DNA of 41,680 nt from JAFARZ01 sp035651595 (GTDB lineage: Bacteria > Actinomycetota > Actinomycetes > Streptosporangiales > Streptosporangiaceae), in NCBI GenBank assembly GCA_035651595.1, contig DASRFJ010000014.1:1-41680 (forward strand), read 5' to 3'. Positions within the stretch are counted from its first letter, which is position 1. Each line of letters starts with the position of its first letter. Positions 1 through 7,577 of this stretch are shown here, piece by piece. The notes beneath the pieces are model-generated. The model made no database searches. It was not told the DNA's origin and saw nothing but the letters and a program-made list of their open reading frames with translations. The translations under genes and the position numbers were made by a program.

Positions 1-2747
1 CCCGGCCGGTCAGCCGGTCGACGCCCGGGTCTGGCTGGAGCGGTACACGCTCGAGGTCTCCGGGCGGGGGGCGTGCGCCTATGACTTCGGCCTGCTGGAC
101 GGCGGTGGCGACAACCCGTGCCCGCACCCGTTCGCGGCCTCGGTCCCCGCGAGCACCAAGGAGAGCATCCTGCGCGTCGCCGAGCCTCGCCCCGACTTCA
201 CGGTGTTCGCCGGGCGCGCGGCGCGCGAACGCAAGAAGGCCTACCGCCGGCACAACACCGAGCTGTTCCGCACGGCCGAAGCGCTGGTCCAGGGCCGCAG
301 GCACACGACGCCGCTCGGCGAGCAGACCGACCTGCTCAGCCGGCTGCTGAGCACCCCCGACCCGGAAACCGGCCAGCTCCTGGACACCGAGACGATCCGC
401 GACCAGGTCCTGATGCACCTGTCGAATGGCTTCAACGGGCCGTCGATAACCGGGGCGTGGCTCGCCTACATCCTGGCCACCCGCCCGGACATCGCCGGCA
501 AGGTGATGGCCGAGATCGACGGGATCACCGGTGGCGACCCGGACTACGACCTCCGCTACGACGACCTGCTGGCCATGACGTACACCACGCAGGTGATCAA
601 GGAGACGCTGCGGATCTACCCGCCGCAGCCGGTGACCATCCGCCGCAGCCTCAAGGACGGAACGCTCGGCCGCTATCGCATCCGCAAGGGCGACATCATC
701 CTGGTCGGGACGCTCGCCGCGCAGCGCGACCCGCGCTACTGAGGGCCGTTCCCTGACCGGTTCGATCCGGAACAGTTCGCCATGGCGAAGGTCGCCGGCC
801 GGCCGCGGCATGCCTTCATCCCGTTCTCGATCGGGAAGCGGCAGTGCATGGCGCAAGAGGTCACGTTCATGATGCTCCGCGTCGTCGTGTTCGAGATCTG
901 CCGGAAGTTCCAGCTGCGGCTCGCGCCAGGCGCGACGGTCACCAAGAACACGGTCGTCACGACCAAGCCGGCCACGGTCCCTGTCGTCCTCCTGCCGCGC
1001 CCGCGGCGAGCGGACGGGCGCCGGCCAGCGCCCGCCCTGGTGAATTTGCCTGGGCCTACGGCCGCGGCGCTCGAAGTACGGCAGCAACTTCGGCGCGAAC
1101 AAGGAACTGGCCGAGCGCTTCGCCGAGCGGAGCGACTTCTACGGCTATTCCAGCGACGTCATTATGCTGAACGACCTTACGGATTCGCCACCACGGATCG
1201 AGCCTTGGCTCCTGGTGGTGATGACTTCCACCTACACCTCGAACCCGCCGTCGAACGCGGCCGCGTTCAAGTCGTGGCTGGAGCGCACCGCACCCGGCAG
1301 CACCACGTGGCAGAACTGCCGGTACCTGGTCTGGGGGACGGGCAACACCCAGTGGAACGCGTTCCTCGCGTTCCCGCGCTACGTGCACGGCAAGCTGTCC
1401 GAGCTCGGTGCCACCCCGCTCGCCGAAATGGGCTACGGCGACGTGGGTTCGCCCGGGTGGGAGCGCCTGCACGCGGACTGGCAGAGCAGGGTCTGGCCCG
1501 TCCTGCGGGACCTGTCCGGGGCGCGGCCGACCAAGGCCGCCGCCGCGCGGGCGGCCGCCGGGGCGGCCGCCGCGGGCGCACTGACCGGCACCGATTCGCA
1601 CACGGCGATGCAGCGGTCGCTCTCCGGCGAAGACGTCGCGCCCCGGCACGCCTCGCGCGCGACCAGCATTACCTCGATCATGCGGGCTATGTCGTTCGGT
1701 AGATCCCGGATGCTCGCCCCAGCCATCCTCACCAACCCCGTCGGGATTGACACGTTCGAGGCTCGCGTCCTGGAGTGCCGGGAACTCCAGGCGGCGGACT
1801 CGCCGAAGCGGACCCGGCATCTGGCGATCAGCCTGCCGCCGGGGGCGGCCTACCGGGCCGGCGATCACCTCGGCGTCTGCCCGCGCAACGACGAGGACCG
1901 GGTCGAGCGGCTTGCCCGGCACCTCGGCGCGGCCCCCGACGGCCTGTTCATGGTGCCGAAGACGGCGGACGTGCACGCCGTGCCGAAGGATGTCGTGCTC
2001 CAGGTCAGGAACGTGCTCACCAACCTCGTCGACATCACCAGCGGTTCGTTCCCGTCCGGCACGCTGAACGTCTTCGACTTCCTCCAGGTAGCGCAGCCGC
2101 TGCGGCCACGCTATTACTCGGTGAGCTCGAGCCCGCTGATCCACGGGGACAAGGTCGCGCACGTGACCGTCGGCCTGGAGACCCCGTCCGGGATGTGCTC
2201 GCATTACCTGCACGGGCTCCGCGAGGGCGACCGGCTGAACGTCTTCGTGGACGAGTCCGCCGGTTTCCGCCTCCAGCAGGACGTGACGCAGCCGATGATC
2301 TTCGTCTCGGCCGGCACCGGCTTCGCGCCGATGCGGGCGTTCTTGTGGGAGCGGCTGGCCATGCGGCGCGCGGGCGTCCGCCTGGCGGAGGCGGCGCTGT
2401 TCAACGGCATCCGCTCCAGCGGCCTGGACTACATCTACCGGGACGAGATCGAGCGGTTCACCGCCGACGGCGTGCTCGATCACGTGCACGTCGCCACCTC
2501 ACGCGAGCGGCCCGGCCGCCGCGACTACGTGCAGGACCGGATCCGGGAGCAGGGCGCGCTGGTCTGGCGCCTCCTCACGGCCGGTGCCTACGTCTACGTC
2601 TGCGGCGCGCAGCCGATGCGCGACGCGGTACGCGTCGCCTTCGCCGAGGTCATCGCCGCACACGGGTCGCTGTCCGCCGAGGAAGCGGAGGCTCACCTGC
2701 GCGAACTGGAAACGACCACCCGCTACCGCCCAGACCTCTGGGGCTGA
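1..2747 (+). pseudogene. Broken CYP102-like P450/NADPH-P450 reductase fusion (5' end outside window)
   Basis: The reading frame is open from base 2 and encodes the C-terminal two thirds of a bacterial class P450, then FMN, FAD and NADPH domains as in P450 BM3 (CYP102), a self-sufficient fatty-acid-type hydroxylase. Visible motifs are the K-helix KETLRI, the heme loop FSIGKRQCMA (about 825-855), the FMN loop YGSNFGANKE (from 1077), RYYSVSSSP in the FAD domain (about 2110-2136) and SAGTGFAPM plus YVYVCGAQPM in the NADPH domain. Two lesions break it. A TGA at 740-742 stands where the family has Trp (RDPRY-stop-GP). The P450 frame and the FMN frame then differ by one register, with the shift between 1044 and 1076, because the FMN frame has a TGA at 1041-1043. 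The reductase part alone stays open to the TGA at 2745-2747 (first ATG 1164). The I-helix reads SNGFNGPSIT instead of the usual AGxxT. Sequencing error is possible but needs two independent events. Confidence 0.85.
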
Positions 2748-2762
2748 CCCTCGGGAGCCAGC

Positions 2763-2932
2763 ATGGATATCCTCGCCCTCATCCTGACCGTCGCGGCGAT
2801 GATCATGTTCGTGTTCGCCGCAAGCGGCCGTGAGCTGCGCCGGTTCAACGAGAAGCGCTCGGGCTCGTGTTCCTGACCGCGGCGCTGATCTGCCAGTTCA
2901 CCGCGGTCACCAACACCCACATCGGCCGCTGA
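2763..2932 (+). pseudogene. Frameshifted small two-helix membrane protein
   Basis: An ATG at 2763 has a good ribosome binding site (GGGAG, 5 nt spacing) and opens a 37-aa frame, MDILALILTVAAMIMFVFAA then a basic RELRRFNEKR stretch, ending at TGA 2874-2876. In another register from about 2858 the sequence continues as LGLVFLTAALICQFTAVTN and stops at 2930-2932. Joined, the two parts give a plausible protein of about 57 residues with two transmembrane helices separated by a short basic loop. The total length of 170 bases is one short of a multiple of three, so loss of a single base near 2850-2860 explains the break. It begins 15 nt after the reductase stop, so it was probably co-transcribed with the P450 gene. 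No family recognised. An intact 37-aa single-helix peptide is the alternative reading. Confidence 0.5.
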
Positions 2933-2950
2933 GCTCGCGGCCGGAGCCGC

Positions 2951-3937
2951 TCATTGGGCATCTGCCCAACGCCACAGCCGCACGGTATTGTCGGTGCTCG
3001 AGCTGGCCAGGGTGCGGCCGTCTGGGCTGAAGATCACCGAGACGACATAGCCGCCGTGGGTCAATGTGGCGGCGGTCTGCCCGGTGGCCAGATCCCGCAG
3101 TCGTATGGTGCCATCTGTGCTGGAAGTGGCCAGGGTCCGGCCGTCTGGGCTGAACGCCGCCGCCTCGATGCCTGGAGTGCGGCCGGTCAGGATGGTTGCC
3201 TGGCCGCTGACGACGTCCAGTAGCTGGATGGACCCGTCCATGCCCGGGCTGCTGGCAAGGGTGTGCCCGCTGGGGTGGAACGCCAGCACCTTGCCGCCGT
3301 ACGTGTGCTGCCGCGATGACACGGCGGTGGGCTGCCCGGTGGCCGGATCCCACAGCCGGACAGTCGTGACACTGCCCTCTCGCGGTCCGCCCCGCCGGGC
3401 CGGTGCTGTCTCGCTGCTGGCTAGGATGCCCCCATCCGGGCTGTAGGCCACCGCCTGCACGCGGCCGTTGGATGGGGCAAGGCCGGTGAGCTGCCCGGTG
3501 GCGATGTCCCACAGTGTCACCGTCCCGTCCGGGTGCCAGCTGGCCACGGCGAGTGTGCCGCCGTCGGGGCTGAAGGCCACCGCTGACACGCCGGTCTCGC
3601 TGGTGAGGACGGTAGTGGCCTGCTGGGTTGCCACGTCCCACAGGCGCGCGGTGACCTCCCCGCCGCTGGCAAGGGTGCGTCCGTCCGGGTGAAACGACAC
3701 CGAGTCCACACTGGTATGACCGACCAGGACGACGTCGGCGGTGAGGGTCGCGACCGGCGGGCCCACCCGCATGGCCGGCCGGCTTGCTCCAGCCGCGGCG
3801 CTGCTGTGCTCACCGGGCGGTGACGTACGCGCGTCGCGCTGATCGATCCGCCGCAGGGCTTCGGTGTAGGTGATCTGCTCGGCGGCGGCGAGTTCGCGTG
3901 CCGCCTTCTTTCGGGCGTTGCTGCCGTCTTTGGTCAC
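2951..3937 (-). CDS. WD40-repeat protein, six blades
   Basis: This encodes a 328-aa protein if translation starts at GTG 3937. The frame is open much further upstream, but that extension is the antisense of the neighbouring acetyltransferase gene and looks non-coding. The first 40 residues are basic and helical (SNARKKAARELAAAEQITYT, then EALRRID), a type of N terminus I associate with actinobacterial regulatory or toxin-antitoxin-linked proteins. Six WD40 units follow, each with an F/Y-S/H-P-D/S-G turn and an RLWD-like end (RLWDVATQQ, TLWDIATGQ, RLWDPATGQ, QLLDVVSGQ, RLRDLATGQ, RLWRWADAQ). A six- or seven-bladed propeller acting as a protein-interaction scaffold is expected. There is no transmembrane segment, signal peptide or enzymatic domain. 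It is divergent from the GNAT gene at 4139. The partner is unknown. Confidence 0.8.
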   Translation of the reverse strand: MTKDGSNARKKAARELAAAEQITYTEALRRIDQRDARTSPPGEHSSAAAGASRPAMRVGPPVATLTADVVLVGHTSVDSVSFHPDGRTLASGGEVTARLWDVATQQATTVLTSETGVSAVAFSPDGGTLAVASWHPDGTVTLWDIATGQLTGLAPSNGRVQAVAYSPDGGILASSETAPARRGGPREGSVTTVRLWDPATGQPTAVSSRQHTYGGKVLAFHPSGHTLASSPGMDGSIQLLDVVSGQATILTGRTPGIEAAAFSPDGRTLATSSTDGTIRLRDLATGQTAATLTHGGYVVSVIFSPDGRTLASSSTDNTVRLWRWADAQ

Positions 3938-4104
3938 TGATGCTCGTCTCTGGCGGTTCCCCACGCCCCGCCGGAAGTATCCGTGGCCGGGTCGAACGAC
4001 ATCCAGGCGGGCCCGGAGGGCCTTAACCGGCAGTGCTCCCGGCGGCGTGGGCGCGAGGAACGGCGGGGTGGCGTACGCAGCTTGCCTCCCGTCATCATAA
4101 TCGG

Positions 4105-4138
4105 TTGCCTCAGCGCGCCATCTGGGTAGAGTTAGGCG
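4105..4138 (+). promoter_or_regulatory. Promoter of the GNAT gene, probably leaderless
   Basis: TTGCCT (4105-4110), a 16 bp spacer and TAGAGT (4127-4132) form a fair housekeeping-type promoter. The ATG begins 6 nt after the -10 hexamer, so the transcript would start at or next to the start codon. No Shine-Dalgarno sequence is needed or clearly present. Confidence 0.4.
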
Positions 4139-4633
4139 ATGCCTGAGCTGGAGCAGCTGCATGCTGGCCATGCCCCGGCGGTCTTGGCCTTCGAGCTGGT
4201 GAACCGCGCCTACTTCGCTGCGTCGATCTCCGACCGCGGCGACGAGTTCTTCGATCAGTTCCCCGACCGGCACAGCGCCTTGCTGGCCGAGCAAGAGGCC
4301 GGCAGTTGTGCCTGCTACGTGCTCGTCGCTGATGACGGCTCGGTTCTGGGCCGGTTCAACCTGTACGACTTCGAGGACGGCACCGCCAACCTCGGCTACC
4401 GGGTCGCGCAGCAGGTCGCGGGGCGCGGCGTCGCGACCAGGTCCGTCCAGGAGCTGTGCCGGATCGCGGCGGCGCGGCACGGCCTGCGCAGACTGCGGGC
4501 GGCCACCTCCCACGACAACGTCGCGTCCCAGAAGGTGCTGGCCAAGGCCGGGTTCGTCCCGGTCGGCCCGGCCACCCTGGCCGATCTCGGCGGTAAGTCC
4601 GGCACCTGGTACCAGCGCGACCTCCGGCCGTAG
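4139..4633 (+). CDS. GNAT N-acetyltransferase, RimJ/RimL-like
   Basis: This is a 164-aa single-domain GNAT protein expected to transfer the acetyl group of acetyl-CoA to an amine. The acetyl-CoA loop is seen as YRVAQQVAGRGVATRSVQEL (about residues 84-103, motif A, with the Q/R-x-x-G-x-G/A pattern read as VAGRGVA). It is followed by the motif B region ATSHDNVASQKVLAKAGF, which is typical of RimJ-like enzymes that act on N-terminal or small-molecule amines. The preceding strand (VLGRFNLYDFEDGTANLGYR) also fits this family. The length is normal and the start at 4139 fits the promoter just upstream. It is divergent from the WD40 gene and is followed by the vancomycin-resistance island with no evident functional link. 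The substrate cannot be predicted. Confidence 0.85.
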   Translation: MPELEQLHAGHAPAVLAFELVNRAYFAASISDRGDEFFDQFPDRHSALLAEQEAGSCACYVLVADDGSVLGRFNLYDFEDGTANLGYRVAQQVAGRGVATRSVQELCRIAAARHGLRRLRAATSHDNVASQKVLAKAGFVPVGPATLADLGGKSGTWYQRDLRP

Positions 4634-4815
4634 CTCACGGCCGCGGCGGTTCCGGACGGGGATGTCTTCAGCGCCGTCACGGCGAGACCGAGGCCTGCCA
4701 GGCAGGCGAGTGCGGCCAGCAGCGCCAGGATCCACCAGCGCATACCGGCGACGGGGCGACGCCGCTTTCGCTGATACGTTCGACCGGGGTCACTATCGTA
4801 TCCGGTTTGCCTCAT
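4396..4815 (-). CDS. Short membrane-anchored ORF divergent from vanR, possibly a vanJ remnant
   Basis: The frame starts at ATG 4815, exactly 6 nt downstream of the TTGACT hexamer of promoter module A. The first 60 residues look coding: a polar, basic N terminus (YQRKRRRPVAGM) and one strong transmembrane helix (RWWILALLAALACLAGLGLA). From about residue 62 the frame runs antisense through the whole 3' half of the GNAT gene, so that part is probably not an evolved protein. In Streptomyces coelicolor the vanRS operon is divergent from vanJ, whose product is membrane-anchored. A truncated vanJ-like gene under a VanR-type promoter is therefore a reasonable inference, not something the sequence proves. 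A genuine short single-helix protein is the alternative. Confidence 0.35.
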   Translation of the reverse strand: MRQTGYDSDPGRTYQRKRRRPVAGMRWWILALLAALACLAGLGLAVTALKTSPSGTAAAVSYGRRSRWYQVPDLPPRSARVAGPTGTNPALASTFWDATLSWEVAARSLRRPCRAAAIRHSSWTDLVATPRPATCCATR

Positions 4816-4882
4816 GCTGCCAGTCAAGGCAGCGGGGTGTTATCGGCCCGTCTGTGGTTTCTGGTATGCCGACGATATCTAG
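4813..4882 (-). promoter_or_regulatory. VanR-type promoter module, copy A
   Basis: This 70 bp block is clearly homologous to 9635-9704 (same orientation) and to 9764-9833 (inverted). Read on the minus strand it contains conserved elements ending in CTGCCTTGACTGGCAGCATG, where ATG is the start of the ORF at 4815. TTGACT (4822-4827) lies exactly 6 nt before that ATG, as in the other two copies. The shared upstream part is the likely VanR-binding site. The divergent vanR promoter lies directly beside it, so one site could serve both directions. Confidence 0.65.
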
Positions 4883-4889
4883 CGGTTCG

Positions 4890-4902
4890 TAGTATCGAGA
4901 GC
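4890..4902 (+). promoter_or_regulatory. vanR -10 element, probable leaderless start
   Basis: TAGTAT (4890-4895) is a good -10 hexamer, and the vanR ATG follows after 7 nt with no Shine-Dalgarno sequence between them. No strong -35 is visible about 17 bp upstream, which falls inside module A. That fits an activator-dependent promoter. Confidence 0.4.
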
Positions 4903-5598
4903 ATGCGTGTGCTGGTTGTGGAGGATGAGCCCTACATGGCTGAGGCCATCCGCGATGGGCTGCGCCTCGAAGCGATAGCGGCCGATATCGCTGGCGACGG
5001 CGACATGGCTCTGGAACTGCTGAGCATCAACGCTTACGACATCGCCGTCCTGGACCGCGACATCCCCGGACCGTCCGGTGACGAGATCGCCGAAGGCATC
5101 GTCGCCTCCGGTAGCGGCATGCCGATCCTGATGCTCACCGCCGCCGACCGGCTAGACGACAAGGCCTCCGGGTTCGGGCTCGGCGCCGATGACTACCTCA
5201 CCAAGCCGTTCGAACTGCGGGAACTCGTACTCCGGCTCAGAGCGCTCGACCGCAGGCGGGCGCACAGCAGGCCGCCCGTGCGGGAGATCGCTGGCCTGCG
5301 CCTGGATCCGTTACGCCGCGAGGTCTACCGGGATGGCCGCTATGTCGCGCTGACCAGGAAGCAGTTCGCCGTGCTCGAGGTTCTCGTCGCTGCCGAAGGC
5401 GGGGTCATCAGCGCTGAAGAACTCCTGGAACGGGCATGGGACGAGAACGCCGACCCGTTCACCAACGCCGTGCGCATCACGGTGTCGGCCCTGCGCAAGC
5501 GGCTCGGCGAGCCTTGGGTCATCGCCACGGTGCCCGGCGTCGGCTACCGCATCGACACAGCGCCCGGCACCGGTCATGGGGGAGCGGACCGTGAGTAG
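4903..5598 (+). CDS. vanR: VanR response regulator
   Basis: This 231-aa OmpR/PhoB-family regulator would activate vancomycin-resistance genes when phosphorylated by VanS. The receiver domain (about 1-115) has the acidic pair E7-D8, the phospho-acceptor D51 in VLDRDIPG, T79 and K101 in DDYLTKPF. The C-terminal winged-helix domain (about 125-225) contains RKQFAVLEVL, ISAEELLERAWDEN and TVSALRKRLGEPWVIATVPG. The open frame extends upstream to 4807, but the start at 4903 gives the canonical MRVLVVEDE N terminus and fits the -10 element. It overlaps vanS by 8 bp, so the two are translationally coupled. Promoter modules A, B and C nearby are its likely targets. The vanHAX neighbourhood makes this assignment firm. 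Confidence 0.93.
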   Translation: MRVLVVEDEPYMAEAIRDGLRLEAIAADIAGDGDMALELLSINAYDIAVLDRDIPGPSGDEIAEGIVASGSGMPILMLTAADRLDDKASGFGLGADDYLTKPFELRELVLRLRALDRRRAHSRPPVREIAGLRLDPLRREVYRDGRYVALTRKQFAVLEVLVAAEGGVISAEELLERAWDENADPFTNAVRITVSALRKRLGEPWVIATVPGVGYRIDTAPGTGHGGADRE

Positions 5599-6703
5599 GG
5601 CACCTGGTTTGAGCGTTCGCCTCAAACTCACCCTCAGCTATGCCGGGTTCCTGGTGCTCGCGGGTGCCTTGCTGCTCGCCCTGTGGATGATCCTCCTGAG
5701 ATTTTTTCCCGACGCTCCGATCGTCATGGCCACGAGATCGGGCATCGGCGGGGCGCTGCTTCCAGGCCGCTCCAAAACGCAGCGAGCCTTCGGCGAAGCG
5801 GCAGCCGCAATGCTGGCATTCTTGCTGATGTTCGGCCTCCTGGGCGGATGGATCCTGGCCGGCCGCATGCTCGCCCCGCTGACCCGCATCACCGACGCCA
5901 CGCGCACAGCCGCGACCGGATCGCTCTCCCACCGCATCCGGCTACCGGGCCGTAGAGATGAGTTCCGCGAACTCGCCGACGCCTTTGACACCATGCTCGC
6001 GCGGCTGGAAGCGCACGTCGCCGAGCAGCAGAGGTTCGCGGCCAACGCTTCCCACGAATTGCGCACTCCACTGGCGATCACGCAGGCGCTTCTCGACGTG
6101 GCCCGCAAAGATCCGAACCGCGACAGCGGCGTGCTCGACGAACGCCTCCGCGTCGTCAATGCACGGGCGATCGACCTCACCGAAGCGCTGCTCCTGCTCA
6201 GCCGCGCCGACCAGCGATCCTTCAGCCGGGAACGTGTCGACCTGTCTCTTATCGCGGAAGAAGCCACGGAAACACTTCTCCCTCTCGCGGAGAAGCAGGG
6301 CGTCACCATCGAGACCTCTGGCGACATCGCCCCAACCGTGGGCTCACACGCGCTCTTGCTGCAGATGATCACGAACCTCGTGCACAACGCCATCGTGCAC
6401 AACCTCCCTGGACAGGGCACGGTGCAGGTCAAGACCGTCGCCGTCCGCCCCCAATCGGTGATGCTCGCGGTCGAGAACACCGGCGACAACGTCCCTCCGC
6501 AGCTGGTCGCGACACTCACCGAACCGTTCCAGCGCGGCGCCAGGCGCGTATCCGGCGACCATGCGGGTGTCGGCCTCGGCCTGGCAATCGTCAAAAGCAT
6601 CGCCCAAGCGCACGACGGAACCCTCATGCTCACCCCGAGGGACGCCGGGGGGCTTCGCGTCACGGTGCAACTACCCGCCGCGTCAACGCACACGGGCAGG
6701 TGA
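5591..6703 (+). CDS. vanS: VanS sensor histidine kinase
   Basis: This is a 370-aa membrane sensor kinase that would detect glycopeptides or the cell-wall damage they cause and phosphorylate VanR. I chose GTG 5591 because GGGGGAG lies 6 nt upstream and the resulting N terminus (SRAPGLSVRLKLTLSYAGFL) matches my memory of actinomycete VanS. ATG 5576 is a possible earlier start. TM1 covers about residues 13-37 and TM2 about 70-92, leaving only about 35 residues outside the membrane, as in streptomycete VanS. A HAMP region (GRMLAPLTRITDATRTAATG) precedes the H-box ASHELRTPLAI with H155. The ATPase domain shows an N-box (MITNLVHNAIVHN) and a G-box (GVGLGLAIVKSIAQAHDG). It ends convergent with vanX across the dispersed repeat at 6708-6910. 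Confidence 0.93.
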   Translation: MSRAPGLSVRLKLTLSYAGFLVLAGALLLALWMILLRFFPDAPIVMATRSGIGGALLPGRSKTQRAFGEAAAAMLAFLLMFGLLGGWILAGRMLAPLTRITDATRTAATGSLSHRIRLPGRRDEFRELADAFDTMLARLEAHVAEQQRFAANASHELRTPLAITQALLDVARKDPNRDSGVLDERLRVVNARAIDLTEALLLLSRADQRSFSRERVDLSLIAEEATETLLPLAEKQGVTIETSGDIAPTVGSHALLLQMITNLVHNAIVHNLPGQGTVQVKTVAVRPQSVMLAVENTGDNVPPQLVATLTEPFQRGARRVSGDHAGVGLGLAIVKSIAQAHDGTLMLTPRDAGGLRVTVQLPAASTHTGR

Positions 6704-6707
6704 CGAC

Positions 6708-6910
6708 CAGCCTGTGTCTGGAGTGCAGTGTGCGACTACCGGGATAGGCGCGCCCCGGAGTCTCGTCAAACAACGTGGACGATCGCCCCTTCGTGGTGGA
6801 TCGACCCTCGTGGACAGGGGTCCCGTTACCACGAAGGGAAAATCCGCCACGTTAACCGACGCGGATCGAGCCTGCCGCTGACCCACCGGGCGACCAGCAA
6901 CCCGGGCAAG
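6708..6910 (-). repeat. Dispersed ~200 bp repeat, copy 1, with nested hairpin
   Basis: This block is homologous over its full length to 41338-41537 in inverted orientation. Its core is a nested palindrome. Inner arms CCCTTCGTGG (6787-6796) and CCACGAAGGG (6829-6838) pair perfectly, and outer arms AACGTGG (6772-6778) and CCACGTT (6847-6853) add a second stem. The second copy preserves the design with substitutions. No transposase is recognisable, so it may be a MITE, the end of a lost insertion sequence, or a structured element. It lies between the convergent vanS and vanX genes and could stop transcription from both sides. The vanX stop codon lies inside it. Confidence 0.7.
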
Positions 6911-7577
6911 CGGCCCGCGGCCTGTTCAATCGCCGCTCGGTCGGCCGGCTGGAATCATGATCGCATGAACATCCGATGGGAAAATCGAAGTAGGTGTCTG
7001 GGTAAGGCTCGTCTTTGAGTGTGTAATGCCACCATTCGCATTCGTATGAGCTGAAACCGCAAGTCTCCATGATGGAACAAAGATACTGCCGGTTTCGCAT
7101 TTCAACCTGTGTGATTCCTTTAGCTCCATGATGTGAGATCGAATCCATCAAGTCATGGTCACCGCCCATGGGGGCGAGTTCACCGGTGGCCAAATGATAG
7201 AGCGTCAAGTCAACAGTGCTGCCCCGGCTGTGGCCAGACTTAGCGGCCACGTATCCTTTGCCGAACATTCCGGCTCTGTCAATGTTCGGATAGTGCCTTA
7301 GCTTCGTCCGGCCGTCCTCCGGCTGCTTTGACCAGCGCAGAAAGTGGTCTACGGCACGTTGCGGGCGATAACCGTCCCATAGGAGCAAGCCAAAGCCGAC
7401 GGATGCGGCATGCTCTCGCGCTCTTTCCAAGGCCGCGCACAAAGCCCTCGTGCCGACAATCCGGTTTACCAGATATCCGTCCACCGGCTTGCCGGTGAAG
7501 TTATCCCATGTGGCGTACTTGGCATCCCATCGGACTCCGGGTACGGCCTCGTCGACAAAGACAAAGTCATCTTTCAT
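6852..7577 (-). CDS. vanX: VanX D-Ala-D-Ala dipeptidase with 40-residue C-terminal extension
   Basis: VanX is a cytoplasmic zinc dipeptidase that destroys D-Ala-D-Ala, so that only the D-Ala-D-Lac depsipeptide enters cell-wall precursors. All residues known from enterococcal VanX are present at the same numbers: zinc ligands H116, D123 (SGHSRGSTVDL) and H184, catalytic E181 (ECEWWHYTLK), and R71 in WDGYRPQR. The family normally ends near residue 202, and here the canonical end YFDFPI falls at 201. The frame then runs on for 40 residues of unrelated, Arg/Gly/Ser/Cys-containing sequence to a TAA at 6852-6854. That stop, and the last 19 or so codons, come from the dispersed repeat. The start at 7577 overlaps the vanA stop by 11 bp. 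It is the last gene of vanHAX. Confidence 0.93.
   Translation of the reverse strand: MKDDFVFVDEAVPGVRWDAKYATWDNFTGKPVDGYLVNRIVGTRALCAALERAREHAASVGFGLLLWDGYRPQRAVDHFLRWSKQPEDGRTKLRHYPNIDRAGMFGKGYVAAKSGHSRGSTVDLTLYHLATGELAPMGGDHDLMDSISHHGAKGITQVEMRNRQYLCSIMETCGFSSYECEWWHYTLKDEPYPDTYFDFPIGCSCDHDSSRPTERRLNRPRAACPGCWSPGGSAAGSIRVG

Noticed and set aside
740..742. In-frame TGA read as selenocysteine or programmed readthrough
   Set aside because: The position is Trp in the family, no SECIS-like structure is evident, and the gene also has a frameshift; TGG to TGA mutation is simpler.
1056..2489. A 477-codon minus-strand frame opposite the reductase
   Set aside because: Antisense to recognisable FMN/FAD/NADPH domains.
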